Shown piece by piece: positions 7,838-17,300 of a DNA stretch of 20,965 bases. The translations under genes were made by a program, and so were the position numbers. The stretch covers positions 1-20,965 of the forward strand of contig JBBRRA010000017.1 of the NCBI GenBank assembly GCA_038225475.1, given 5' to 3'. A model generated the notes under the pieces. That model made no database searches, had not been told where the DNA came from, and saw only the letters and a list, made by a program, of their open reading frames with translations. Every line of letters starts with the position of its first letter. The first letter of the stretch is position 1. Origin of the DNA: Polymorphobacter_B sp038225475 (GTDB lineage Bacteria > Pseudomonadota > Alphaproteobacteria > Sphingomonadales > Sphingomonadaceae).

Positions 7838-9510
7838 CGCGTCAAACGCTTATAGGTCAGCCGCGTCGGGCGATCGGCGGCATCTCCGAGCCGCGCATGG
7901 CGATCGGCCTCATACGCCTGGAAGTTACCCTCGAACCATTCAACATGGCTATCGCCCTCGAACGCAAGGATGTGCGTTGCGAGCCGGTCGAGAAAGAAGC
8001 GATCGTGGCTGATCACGACAGCACAGCCGGCGTAGCTTTCGAGCGCCTCTTCGAGCGCACGCAGCGTCTCGACATCAAGGTCGTTGGTGGGCTCATCCAA
8101 AAGGAGGACGTTGCCGCCCTCCTTGAGCATTTTAGCGAGGTGAACGCGATTGCGCTCGCCCCCTGACAGCTGGCCAACTTTCTTCTGCTGATCGGCGCCC
8201 TTGAAATTGAATGCCCCAACATAGGCGCGGCTAAGCACTTCGTTCTTGCCAAAATAGAACTTGTCCGCGCCGTCGGACACTTCTTCCCAGACATTGTGGT
8301 TGGGATCGAGTGCATCGCGTGACTGATCGACATAGCCGAGCTTGACGGTATCGCCGATCCGAATTGACCCGCCGTCGGGAGTTTCCTGGCCGGTTATCAT
8401 CTTGAATAGTGTCGTCTTGCCAGCGCCGTTGGGACCAATAACTCCGACAATGCCGCCCGGCGGCAGGCTGAAGCTCAAGTCGTCGATCAACATCCGATCG
8501 CCGAAACTTTTCGTCAAATTCTTCGCTTCGATCACGGTGCTGCCGAGCCGTTCGGGTATCTGAATAAGAATCTGCGCACTGCCAAGGCGGCGGTTTGCCT
8601 GCTTCTCGACCAAATCATCAAACGCCTTGATGCGCGCCTTGGACTTCGACTGGCGCGCCTTAGGGCTGGCACGTATCCATTCGAGTTCATCGCGAATCGC
8701 CTTTTCGCGACTTTCATCCTCGCGGCTTTCCTGAGCCATACGTTTGACCTTGGCTTCAAGCCAAGCCGAGTAGTTGCCTTCGAACGGAATGCCTTTGCCG
8801 CGATCGAGTTCGAGCACCCAGCCGACCACATTGTCGAGGAAATAGCGGTCGTGGGTTACAAGGATGACGCAGCCAGCATAGTCTTGTAGATGCTTCTCTA
8901 GCCACGCGACCGACTCGGCATCGAGGTGGTTGGTCGGTTCGTCGAGCAGCAGAATCTCAGGCTTTTCGAGCAACAGCTTGCACAGCGCGACACGACGCTT
9001 TTCACCGCCGGATAGTTTCTCGACGCTGGCATCGCCTGGCGGGCACCGCAGCGCATCCATGGCGATCTCAAGCTGATTGTCCAAGGTCCAGCCGTCGACG
9101 GCGTCAATCTTTTCCTGCAGGTTCCCCATCTCCTCGAGCAGTTTGTCGAAGTCGATATCGTCGGAAGGATCGGCCATCTCGGCCGAAATTGCGTTGAAGC
9201 GCTCGACCATGTCAGCCACCGGGCGGACGCCGTCGGTGACGTTTTCACGCACGGTCTTGGACGGGTCAAGTTGGGGTTCCTGCGCCAGATAGCCGACGCG
9301 CGTCCCTTCGGCGGGCCATGCCTCGCCCTGAAAATCCTTGTCGAGACCGGCAATGATTTTCATCAGGGTCGATTTACCCGCGCCGTTGGGGCCGATAACG
9401 GCAATCTTAGCCCCCGGTAGAAAGCTGAGAAACAAGTCCTTGAACACCGGCTTGCCGCCGGGATAGGCCTTGGTCAGGCCCTTCATCACGAACGCGTATT
9501 GATAGGCCAC
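7834..9510 (-). CDS. ettA: ABC-F translation factor EttA
   Basis: EttA is the energy-dependent translational throttle: a ribosome-associated ABC-F ATPase that binds the E site and gates entry into elongation according to ATP/ADP. The 558-residue chain has two ABC domains and no membrane segments. Domain 1 has Walker A GPNGAGKST (40-48), signature LSGGE (166-170) and Walker B LLLDEP (187-192). Domain 2 has GPNGAGKTT (359-367), LSGGE (448-452) and LLLDEP (469-474). The linker at about 240-325 (GNYSAW, charged helices, SPKARQSKSKAR, ANRRLG, IPERLGSTVIEA) is the tRNA-interaction segment typical of EttA. The start is GTG at 9510, with GGAG about 9 nt upstream. It is the first gene of a pair with the phytoene-synthase-like gene. 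Confidence 0.96.
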   Translation of the reverse strand: MAYQYAFVMKGLTKAYPGGKPVFKDLFLSFLPGAKIAVIGPNGAGKSTLMKIIAGLDKDFQGEAWPAEGTRVGYLAQEPQLDPSKTVRENVTDGVRPVADMVERFNAISAEMADPSDDIDFDKLLEEMGNLQEKIDAVDGWTLDNQLEIAMDALRCPPGDASVEKLSGGEKRRVALCKLLLEKPEILLLDEPTNHLDAESVAWLEKHLQDYAGCVILVTHDRYFLDNVVGWVLELDRGKGIPFEGNYSAWLEAKVKRMAQESREDESREKAIRDELEWIRASPKARQSKSKARIKAFDDLVEKQANRRLGSAQILIQIPERLGSTVIEAKNLTKSFGDRMLIDDLSFSLPPGGIVGVIGPNGAGKTTLFKMITGQETPDGGSIRIGDTVKLGYVDQSRDALDPNHNVWEEVSDGADKFYFGKNEVLSRAYVGAFNFKGADQQKKVGQLSGGERNRVHLAKMLKEGGNVLLLDEPTNDLDVETLRALEEALESYAGCAVVISHDRFFLDRLATHILAFEGDSHVEWFEGNFQAYEADRHARLGDAADRPTRLTYKRLTR

Positions 9511-9644
9511 GGGGTCGGGCTCCGGGAGTTGGCAGCGGGGGACGCGCGTCCTTAGCCGATGGTGTGACGCGGCGCAAATAGTGGTGCGAATGTCGCGCTC
9601 GGCAGGTTTAGTTCGAGGAAACCATAGCTTTTCAGCTTATTGGG

Positions 9645-9669
9645 GGAACGCTGAACTCCACGAACAGTT
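9645..9669 (+). promoter_or_regulatory. candidate EcfG-type general stress promoter
   Basis: GGAAC (9645-9649), a 16-nt spacer and AGTT (9666-9669) resemble the alphaproteobacterial EcfG consensus GGAAC-N16/17-CGTT, with one mismatch in the -10 part. It lies 52 bp upstream of the GTG at 9722 on the same strand. Two short motifs are weak evidence on their own. Confidence 0.35.
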
Positions 9670-9721
9670 ATGAAGCGGCGAACGGTCAGCGGGCAATGCC
9701 AACCCCGCAGGTAATATCAAG

Positions 9722-9895
9722 GTGGAGACATTGAAAAACGGTCAATCCAATCGCGCTTGCGCCGACACGAGCGAGTTTGCGGCGATGTTCGAGCAGCTCG
9801 GCAAGCCATTGGCAGCCGCGCCGCTCGACAGCGGGTTGGCGCTGCTCGTTGCGCAGATGAGCACGGTCAAATATCGCAAACAGCACCGCGCCTAA
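9722..9895 (+). CDS. small hypothetical protein, 57 codons
   Basis: This short frame fills the gap between ettA and the S9 peptidase. It starts at GTG 9722, or at TTG 9731, which has AAGGTGGAG just upstream and gives 54 residues. The body reads SEFAAMFEQLGKPLAAAP, then LALLVAQMSTVKYRKQHRA. This is an amphipathic stretch followed by a basic end, with third codon positions strongly G or C as in its neighbours. There is no signal peptide and no family I recognise. The stop TAA overlaps the convergent peptidase stop by 3 bp. A candidate EcfG promoter lies upstream. The reverse strand also has an open frame here, but its composition is less gene-like. It is probably real but could be chance. Confidence 0.42.
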   Translation: METLKNGQSNRACADTSEFAAMFEQLGKPLAAAPLDSGLALLVAQMSTVKYRKQHRA

Positions 9896-11862
9896 TGTAA
9901 CAGGCGGTCAAACCACTCGACGATACGTGTTTCACGGTCGTGAATTTGGTCGGGTTTGCGCAGGTGATGGCCAGCACCTTCGTAGATGACGAGGCTGGTC
10001 GGGACGTTCATCGCTTTCAAACCGTGCCAGAATTCAACCGATTGAGCGGGTGGACATTCGACGTCGCGCTCGCCAACATAGATAAGCGTCGGCGTCTTTG
10101 CAGCCTTGATCGAACTGATCGGTGAATCGGCGCGATAGACATCGGGGTCGTCATAAGCCGACGCACCGAAAAACGGGATCATCCACTGATCGATGCCGTT
10201 TTGGCCGTAATAGCTGATCCAGTTCGCGATGCCGGCGCCAGCAACCGCCGCCTTGAACCGCGTCGAGTGCGTGACCGTCCACATCGACATGAACCCGCCA
10301 TAGCTGTGACCATAGACGCCGAGGCGTTCAGGATCGATCGGCGCGATCTTAAGGACGGCGTCGATTCCACCCTGGATGTCGCGAAGATCGCCACCGCCAA
10401 AATCGCGGACGTTGGCGCGCGTAAAGGCCTCGCCTTGGCCGTAAGAGCCACGGGGATTGGGCCGGAAAATATAGTAGCCATGATTAAGCAGACTTCTTGC
10501 CAGCCCGCTCCAGACGTAGCCGGGAGTCGCTGCCGACGACGGTCCTCCGTGGATCTCCACAATCATCGCCGACTTTCCAGCTGGCGCTGTCAATGGCGCA
10601 AGCAGCCATCCCTGGACCGCGCGACCGTCGCTGGTCCAATTGATACTGAGAGCTCTGACCAACGGAGGATGGCCTGCGTTTTCAGCTGTGATCGGACGCA
10701 AGGCGCCGTTCATATCACTCACATTGATCTCAGGTGGGTGACCGAAATCGCTGATAACGCTGGCAACGCCTCTGCCGTTCGCCGCAACCGCCACGAACGC
10801 GTCACCCGCTTGCCCCGATACAGCCCCACTCCAAATTGGCAGCAATTTCGCGCTCGCAGCGCCGAGGGCAACGCGACTGATCTCGAACTGCTCTCCCACA
10901 AGCCGCGTGACGACCGGGTTCCGTCCGCGCCAAACTAGCGACGTTACTGTTGCGGCCGCGCCCGCAGTGAGGTTGAAAGGCACGCCGCCCGAAAACGGGA
11001 CAGAAAACAAATCACCGCCTACGGCACCGAAATCACTCATCAGGCCGCCGATGAATAACACACGCTTTCCGTCGGGACTGACGCGCGGCGCGTCCATCTG
11101 AAACGACGGGGCAGCGACAACGCGCACTGCACCACCAGCCGCGTCGATCGCCACCAATTTGGCAATCCACCAATTATTGTCGCCGTTGCCCCGCGCCGCT
11201 GTTGCCACAAAACCCCGGCCATCGGGTGTCCAGTCATATTCATACACAAATGTATCGGCCGGCGAGACGAACCGAATCTCACCGCCGGCAATCGCCACCA
11301 GCCCGATACGTTGTTCATCATCGGCAGACCCGATTTCGCCGACCTGTGCTTGTCCAGCCTCGACTGCGTCGATTGCCTTGTGCGCGCCGGTAACAGCGAG
11401 CAGCGCCACCTGCTGGCCATTGGGTGACCAACGCGGCGTCGACGCGACCCCATTGATCGTCGTCAGAATCCGCGTCGAATTTGCACTCGTTACCATGAGT
11501 GCGGCTGTCCCGGCGGCGGCGTCGCTTTCGATAAAGGCAATCATTCGACCATCCGGCGACCATGTTAGACCGGCGTAGGAACACTTTGTGCACGGATCAT
11601 GCCGAGCGATCACCACGCCGTTGTGCGCGTCCCGAATGACCAATTGACCGTGGGCATCGGGAATCGCCGTATCCTGCGCTTCCAAAACATCGATCGTAGC
11701 GACGCGCTTCCCGTCCGGTGAGATGGCCAACGCCCGGTATTGGAGCAGCGTCGTTGGCTGAGCGATGGCACCGCCCGCTTGCAGCAGGGTTGCACCAGTC
11801 GCAAACACCACAATGGCGGCTGCACGGCTCAATCGAATAGTGCGCTCAATGATACTGTACAT
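9892..11862 (-). CDS. exported S9-family (prolyl oligopeptidase-type) peptidase
   Basis: The product is a 656-residue serine peptidase. Residues 1-34 form a signal peptide (basic start, AAAIVVFATGATLL core, GGAIAQP end), so it acts in the periplasm or outside. The N-terminal two thirds form a beta-propeller with several PD40/WD-like repeats (SPDGKRVATI, SPDGRMIAFI, SPNGQQVALL, TPDGRGF, SPDGKRVLFI). The catalytic domain begins around residue 430 with VEIHGGPSS. The triad is Ser520 in GHSYGG, Asp600 in GERDVECP and His632 in GAGHHLRKP, as in the S9C acylaminoacyl/dipeptidyl-peptidase group. The ATG start has only a weak ribosome binding site. It is divergent from the MFS gene and convergent with the small ORF. 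It could work in nutrient peptide breakdown; the specificity is not visible. Confidence 0.9.
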   Translation of the reverse strand: MYSIIERTIRLSRAAAIVVFATGATLLQAGGAIAQPTTLLQYRALAISPDGKRVATIDVLEAQDTAIPDAHGQLVIRDAHNGVVIARHDPCTKCSYAGLTWSPDGRMIAFIESDAAAGTAALMVTSANSTRILTTINGVASTPRWSPNGQQVALLAVTGAHKAIDAVEAGQAQVGEIGSADDEQRIGLVAIAGGEIRFVSPADTFVYEYDWTPDGRGFVATAARGNGDNNWWIAKLVAIDAAGGAVRVVAAPSFQMDAPRVSPDGKRVLFIGGLMSDFGAVGGDLFSVPFSGGVPFNLTAGAAATVTSLVWRGRNPVVTRLVGEQFEISRVALGAASAKLLPIWSGAVSGQAGDAFVAVAANGRGVASVISDFGHPPEINVSDMNGALRPITAENAGHPPLVRALSINWTSDGRAVQGWLLAPLTAPAGKSAMIVEIHGGPSSAATPGYVWSGLARSLLNHGYYIFRPNPRGSYGQGEAFTRANVRDFGGGDLRDIQGGIDAVLKIAPIDPERLGVYGHSYGGFMSMWTVTHSTRFKAAVAGAGIANWISYYGQNGIDQWMIPFFGASAYDDPDVYRADSPISSIKAAKTPTLIYVGERDVECPPAQSVEFWHGLKAMNVPTSLVIYEGAGHHLRKPDQIHDRETRIVEWFDRLLH

Positions 11863-12044
11863 GCGCGTCCGACCCTGGTTTGTTTATTCAACTTGATGCC
11901 GGAAATCGTAGCCTATTGCCAAGGTGATAATATGCAATCGTGCGGAAATCCGGGAGATTGAGCTTGGCGCGGCACTTGGCCGCTTGACGCGTCCGACGTC
12001 ACGCCCGAACGGTGGTATTGGTAGCACACCAACAGGGGATCAAT

Positions 12045-13679
12045 ATGGTGGAGACACCCAGCGGACCGGCGACGCATTGGCTAGCGCGCGCGCGCACCAT
12101 CGCGGCTCCAGGGTTTAATCGCTGGTTGGTTCCGCCCTGCGCACTCGCCATCCATTTGTGCATCGGCATGGCGTATGGCTTCAGCGTATTCTGGCTGCCG
12201 CTGTCGAGGGCGATCGGGATCACCGATCCGGTTGTTTGCAAGACGATGACGTTGGCGCAGTCGTTGACAACGACAATCTGCGACTGGCGGGTCAGTGACC
12301 TTGTCTGGACGTATACGCTATTCTTTGTCGTGCTTGGAGCGTCCGCAGCGATATGGGGTGGCTGGGTCGAACGCGAAGGCCCGCGTCGTGCCGGCGTGGT
12401 TGCCGCTTTTTGCTGGTGCGGCGGCATGGCAATTTCAGCGATCGGCGTTTCGGAACACCAGCTGTGGCTTGTTTGGCTCGGCTCGGGAGTCATCGGCGGC
12501 ATCGGACTCGGTCTCGGCTACCTGTCGCCGGTGTCGACATTGATCAAATGGTTTCCTGACCGACGCGGCATGGCAACCGGAATGGCGATCATGGGTTTCG
12601 GCGGTGGCGCAATGATCGGGAGCCCGTTGGCCGACCTGCTGATGAAGCAGTTTTCGTCACCGGTGACCGTCGGCGTCTGGCAAACGTTTCTGGTGCTTGC
12701 GTGCGGCTATTTTGTCTTCATGATGGCAGGTGCCTTTGGATACCGCGTGCCGGTCGATGGCTGGACGCCCGCCGGCTGGAAGGCGCCGTCGACCGACCAA
12801 GGTTTGCGCAGCGCGTTCAATGTCCACCTCGATAACGCGCACCGCACGCCGCAATTCTGGCTGATCTGGACCGTTCTTTTGCTAAACGTGTCCGCATCGA
12901 TCGGCATCATCGGCGTGGCCTCGCCGATGCTGCAGGAGATCTTCGGTGGACGGTTGATCAGCGCACCATCGGTCGCGTTCGTTTCCTTTGACGACGGGCA
13001 ACGCAAGGCTGCCGCTGCAGTTGGCGCGGGATTTGTCGGCTTGATCAGTCTTTTCAACATCGGCGGTCGTTTTTTCTGGGCGTCACTGTCCGACCGTATC
13101 GGGCGCAAGCCGCTGTATGCGGTGATGCTCGCACTCGGCGCAGCGCTCTACGGCCTCGGAGCCCCGACGTTCGCGGGTCCCAGCCTTATACTTTTCATTC
13201 TGACATTCTGCATCATCGCGTCAATGTATGGGGGCGGCTTTGCTGCTGTCCCCGCCTATCTCGCGGACATTTTTGGTACCCGTTTCGTGGGGGCGATCCA
13301 CGGCCGCTTGCTGACCGCGTGGTCGACCGCTGGCATCATCGGCCCACTTCTGGTGGCCTATGCACGCGATCACCGGATTGACGCTGGGATTGCGCGCGAT
13401 GCGGTCTATCAGCCTATTTATCTGGTGCTTGCAGCAATGCTGGCTGTTGGTTTTGTGGCGAACCTGCTGGTCAAACCGGTATCGAGCCGGTTCCACATAA
13501 CTGACGAACCGGGCAATACAGATGTCGAAACCGGACCGCAAATATCGGCAATCAACGCCGACATGTCTAAGGTCGGCGGGTTCAATGCTCAGCTTGTCAT
13601 TGCATGGGTGGCCGTTGGCGTCCCGGTGGCATGGGGCGTTTATATGACAGCCTTGAAGGCAATTATTTTACTAAAGTAG
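12045..13679 (+). CDS. MFS transporter, oxalate/formate-antiporter-like
   Basis: The product is a 544-residue inner-membrane carrier of the major facilitator superfamily. Helix 1 carries GMAYGFSVFWLPLSRAIG, a pattern of the OFA (oxalate:formate antiporter-like) group. An unusually long loop with charged residues separates helices 1 and 2. The inter-helix motif PDRRGMATGMAIMGFGGG lies at about residues 171-188, and DRIGRKPLY marks the second half. After twelve helices a polar stretch leads to one more hydrophobic segment at the C-terminus (FNAQLVIAWVAVGVPVAWGVYM), a probable 13th helix. The ATG at 12045 was chosen over an in-frame GTG at 12012 because AGGGGA lies about 5 nt upstream. It is monocistronic, convergent with ydbL. 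The substrate is probably a carboxylate, by family; not shown here. Confidence 0.85.
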   Translation: MVETPSGPATHWLARARTIAAPGFNRWLVPPCALAIHLCIGMAYGFSVFWLPLSRAIGITDPVVCKTMTLAQSLTTTICDWRVSDLVWTYTLFFVVLGASAAIWGGWVEREGPRRAGVVAAFCWCGGMAISAIGVSEHQLWLVWLGSGVIGGIGLGLGYLSPVSTLIKWFPDRRGMATGMAIMGFGGGAMIGSPLADLLMKQFSSPVTVGVWQTFLVLACGYFVFMMAGAFGYRVPVDGWTPAGWKAPSTDQGLRSAFNVHLDNAHRTPQFWLIWTVLLLNVSASIGIIGVASPMLQEIFGGRLISAPSVAFVSFDDGQRKAAAAVGAGFVGLISLFNIGGRFFWASLSDRIGRKPLYAVMLALGAALYGLGAPTFAGPSLILFILTFCIIASMYGGGFAAVPAYLADIFGTRFVGAIHGRLLTAWSTAGIIGPLLVAYARDHRIDAGIARDAVYQPIYLVLAAMLAVGFVANLLVKPVSSRFHITDEPGNTDVETGPQISAINADMSKVGGFNAQLVIAWVAVGVPVAWGVYMTALKAIILLK

Positions 13680-13686
13680 CCTTGCT

Positions 13687-14076
13687 CTACCGTCCGCAAT
13701 ACGCTGGCAGCGGCACAGGTGCAGTGCCCGAGCGCTGCTGCCATTCGCCCGCTGTTGTCCGGTAAAATTGCCCGGGAGCGACGCGGTTCTGAAACAGCTG
13801 ACATGCGGTTGCGGCACCAACGTCGACGACCGTGACGCCAGCTTTTGCTGCGGCTGTATCGGTGTAGACCGCGCGTCGCTGGATATTTATCTGCGAGACG
13901 CGCTTGGCGAGATCGGCATTGCCGCCTGCGCGTATGCCTAGATATCCATCACTTTGTTCACCAACCACGCCGGCACCGCGTGCGGCCTCGACGACGGGGT
14001 CGGCCGTCTGTGCAACGACTGGTGCAGCGACGATGGCGGTGAGCGCAAACACCACTGCAACACGGAATAGGGTCAT
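13687..14076 (-). CDS. ydbL: YdbL-family periplasmic protein (DUF1318)
   Basis: This small periplasmic partner of YdbH and YnbE has 129 residues. A signal peptide (VAVVFALTAIVAAPVVAQ) precedes the DUF1318 core: GEQSDGYLGIRAGG, a conserved Asn-Ala-Asp, INIQRRAVYTDTAA, and a tail with PGQFYRTTAGEWQQR. In E. coli, YdbL is reported to modulate the YdbH-YnbE inter-membrane bridge. The gene starts inside the ynbE stop (TGATG, 1-nt overlap), so its translation is likely coupled. It is the last gene of the three-gene operon and is convergent with the MFS gene, 7 bp apart. Confidence 0.85.
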   Translation of the reverse strand: MTLFRVAVVFALTAIVAAPVVAQTADPVVEAARGAGVVGEQSDGYLGIRAGGNADLAKRVSQINIQRRAVYTDTAAAKAGVTVVDVGAATACQLFQNRVAPGQFYRTTAGEWQQRSGTAPVPLPAYCGR

Positions 14077-14258
14077 CAGAATATCCCTGGATTTTTCCTG
14101 ATCAGGTCCTGCACGTCCTTTTCAAGCCGGACGACGATTTCCTGACGAATATTGACGTTGAGCGTTATTTCGATCGGTTTATCAGGCGCGCGCAATTGAA
14201 TGCAGCCACCAAGACCGGCAGCCCCCGTAAGGATGAGAAGCGAGAGCATTGTTTTCAT
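14076..14258 (-). CDS. ynbE: YnbE-family outer-membrane lipoprotein
   Basis: The product is a 60-residue lipoprotein. The leader MKTMLSLLILTGAAGLGGC ends in lipobox LGGC, so Cys19 would be lipidated. The mature part has PIEITLNVNIRQEIVVRLEKDVQDLI, matching the YnbE family. In E. coli, YnbE is thought to stack as beta-strands onto the YdbH C-terminus and reach the outer membrane. The start ATG at 14258 is preferred because it gives an intact lipoprotein signal and has AAGG 8 nt upstream. An ATG at 14321 would put 21 unrelated residues before the signal. The gap to ydbH is 63 bp. The stop overlaps the ydbL start. Confidence 0.88.
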   Translation of the reverse strand: MKTMLSLLILTGAAGLGGCIQLRAPDKPIEITLNVNIRQEIVVRLEKDVQDLIRKNPGIF

Positions 14259-14321
14259 AGGCGCAACCTTAGCATGACCAGATGACCTTGCTCCACCGGC
14301 AATGTCTGGAGCCTGAACCAT

Positions 14322-17300
14322 CTAAGGCTGGGGCTTCGCACTACGCAATACCGCCCGCGCATCGCCGAACGACGCTGCAGTACCGAGCAGCGCGCGGAAT
14401 GGCGCACGCACTGTAACGCCGAATTTAAATGGTAAACCCGCCGCGCGAAGCGGCAACCCACCCGCCGGTTTTACGGGTAGTTCATTGGTCCCCGCAAAGT
14501 CGATTGCCGTAACCAGCTCACCGTCGAGGTCGCCGTCGAGCCGCAGCACGAGTGACTGATAGCGCAACCGCCGCAACGCATCGAATGCAATGCGGCCGGC
14601 ACCCCCCATACTGTCCTGGCCGACCTCGCCGACATATTGTAACAAGCCGCCGCCTTTGCGTGCGGTCAGCATGCCGTGCTCGATACGGCCGACCCCGCCG
14701 TCGAATACGAGCGGCAATGTGCCGTCGAACAGCCCGGTAACATTAACGTTTTTCAGTTCGAACCTTTGCAGAAACTGCTCTGCATCAAGCCCGTCCACGT
14801 CCAACGTCAGGGTTCGCCGCCGCTCATCGGTTCGCAGCGTTACAGGCTGCAGTCGAAGCATTCCCCCCGCAAACGGCCAATCCATGGTCTCGATATGCAG
14901 CGCTCCGACACCGAGCAGCTGAAAGGTCGTCACACCATGTTCCACACGAACGCCCGGATCGATCGATCCGACGTGCAGCAGTTGCCGTGGCCGGGTGTGC
15001 AGCGCAAACAGATCGTCGAAGACAACCGTACCTTCGATGCCAGTGACCGGTCCCAGCGATGCAGTCGCGAGCGACATTCCCGCCAATTTAATCGTTCCAG
15101 TTGCGGCAACATGCCGGGCATCGACGTTGATATCAGCAGTGCTAGCGAGAGTGCCTTCGACATTCGCAATCACTCCGCGCGATAATTCGCTGATTTGCTG
15201 CGGTTGCAAGCGTGGTGAGAAGGTCACCGATGACGTCAGATGCGCGGTTCCCGACTTTGAAGCGAAGTCATAGGCTCCGCTCGCGTTTCCGAGCAGATTG
15301 CGACTACCCGCTAGCCGCACATCGCCCCGCACGCGAACGCGCGCCGGACTAATCCAAGCAGCAATATTGGTTAGCTGTAATGGTTCGAAACGTGCGTTTG
15401 CGCCTGACTCCGCAATACGAAACGCGGCACTAGCCAGCGACAACTCGCCATTGTCCAGATGCCACGCGGCGCTTCCTCCGGTCATATCGATAGGGGACCG
15501 GGTTACCGCCGCATTGTGAATTTCTCCCGATCCGCGCCAACCGCCCGGCGTCTTTATAATTTTCCCGCTAACCGTACCGCCGCTGCTAGCCTTCAATGAT
15601 GCCAGCTGCAGCGCTAATCCCGCTGTTTGCAGGGTTGGAGCGCTCGTTGTACCCCCGATTTCTATCTGGACGGGTTTTATAGCCGCCGAAAAGTCTTGCT
15701 TTGCCAATGTGCCATTCACGTGAAAACTGCTGGCAATAAACTGCCCCGTCAGACCGTTGGGAGCGATTGACATTAGGCTCGGCACCTTGAGGGGGCAAAG
15801 CGTCATTGAAGTTGGACCGACTGAAATCGTGTTGGCGACCGCATGCCGAACGGCTAGTGCGGCACATCCGTGTCCCACAGTTACCGCGCGTGATCGCAGA
15901 TCGATTGTGGCGGCCAAGGGGAAAGTAAGTCCGTCGACCGAGCCGCCGGCGAAATGGTACGAGACGCTTGCCGCCCCGGTTACCGACAATCGGTCTCCTG
16001 CGATCGTCAATCCGCCGCTTCGTATGGCCACCACACTGCCGCCACCGGTCCACGGTGCCATCTCGAACTGCGCAGCACCGCTATGCTTCGAAAGCCGAAA
16101 TAGCGTCGCTTTTACATTCGGCAATCCGGCCCCCCCGATTGCGAGATGTCCGTCCAGAATTGAGCCTTCATCACCGAGCTGAAAACCTGCGCCATCGATC
16201 AACGTAATCCGTGCGCCGTCTTTGCCAAGAATTTCGGCATGGTTAATTTCGAGCTTCGATGAGTCACCGAATTTCAAATCGAACGAAACGCGCGCTGACA
16301 TTGCTTCGGCGACGACTTGGAGTTGCGTCGCTAGCGCCGCCGCCGGCTCTGGTAGTGTCGACACAGAACGCAGCTTGGCGCGCAATGTGTTCGAGGTGAT
16401 TGCCGAAAACGCCGCCTCGCCGGCTACATGAAAACTGGCACCCTCGCTCCAGTCGAAAGTGCCGTTGCCATTGCTGGCGCCGGCATAGTCCCGCTGCGTC
16501 CCGACTGCAGCGGTGCGCACCTGCCAGTTCCCGACCTGGCGCTTCAGATCACCGGTTGATCGAACTGTAAGCAGTCCACCGCCGCGGACATTGAGTGCCC
16601 GCCAATTGACTTCGTCCAGATCGACGGTTGCACTCGCATCGAGCCTTGCCAATGACAGCGCGCCCACGACTTCAGCGCGCCATCCAATGCGAGGCGTCAC
16701 AACACCCGCGCAGGCCACCGATCGCGCCTTACCCTGCCCACTCACCTCATATGTTGCGGTCTGCGTCGCAACTTGAAACGCCGAAGCGCCCACAATAGTG
16801 CTGCAGTCGTTGACCCGCAGCGCTGTTTCATCGGTCCTGACTGAAGCCTTGAAATCGCGGTCGAGCCGCCCCGAGGCTTCGACGTGCCCGACAATCCGGC
16901 CCCCAGGCGTGGCTAAGATAATAAGTCCGCGGTGAAATTTGACTGCAATCGCCGGGAAACGAACCGACCTCCCCGGCGGGATCAAATGGTCTAAGCTCCC
17001 AAAGCTGATACCACCTTTGCCGACGTGTGCGCGTACGACGGCAGCGTCCAGTGTAATCGCGTCAATCCGCGGTGCGAACATTGCCCAACCCACATCGACG
17101 ATAATGCGGCGGGCGGCAATGTCGGGGGTCGCAGTGGGGCCAAGACGAACGTCATCAAAAACAATCCGGCTCGGCGAAGCCTCGGAGACGTGCGCAATGG
17201 AGTCGACGCCATTTTCGACGAGATAAGTGCGGATCGTTTGCGCCGTAAGCGGACGGCGCTCGATCCACGCGACCGCTATCGCACCAAAGAACAAGACGAA

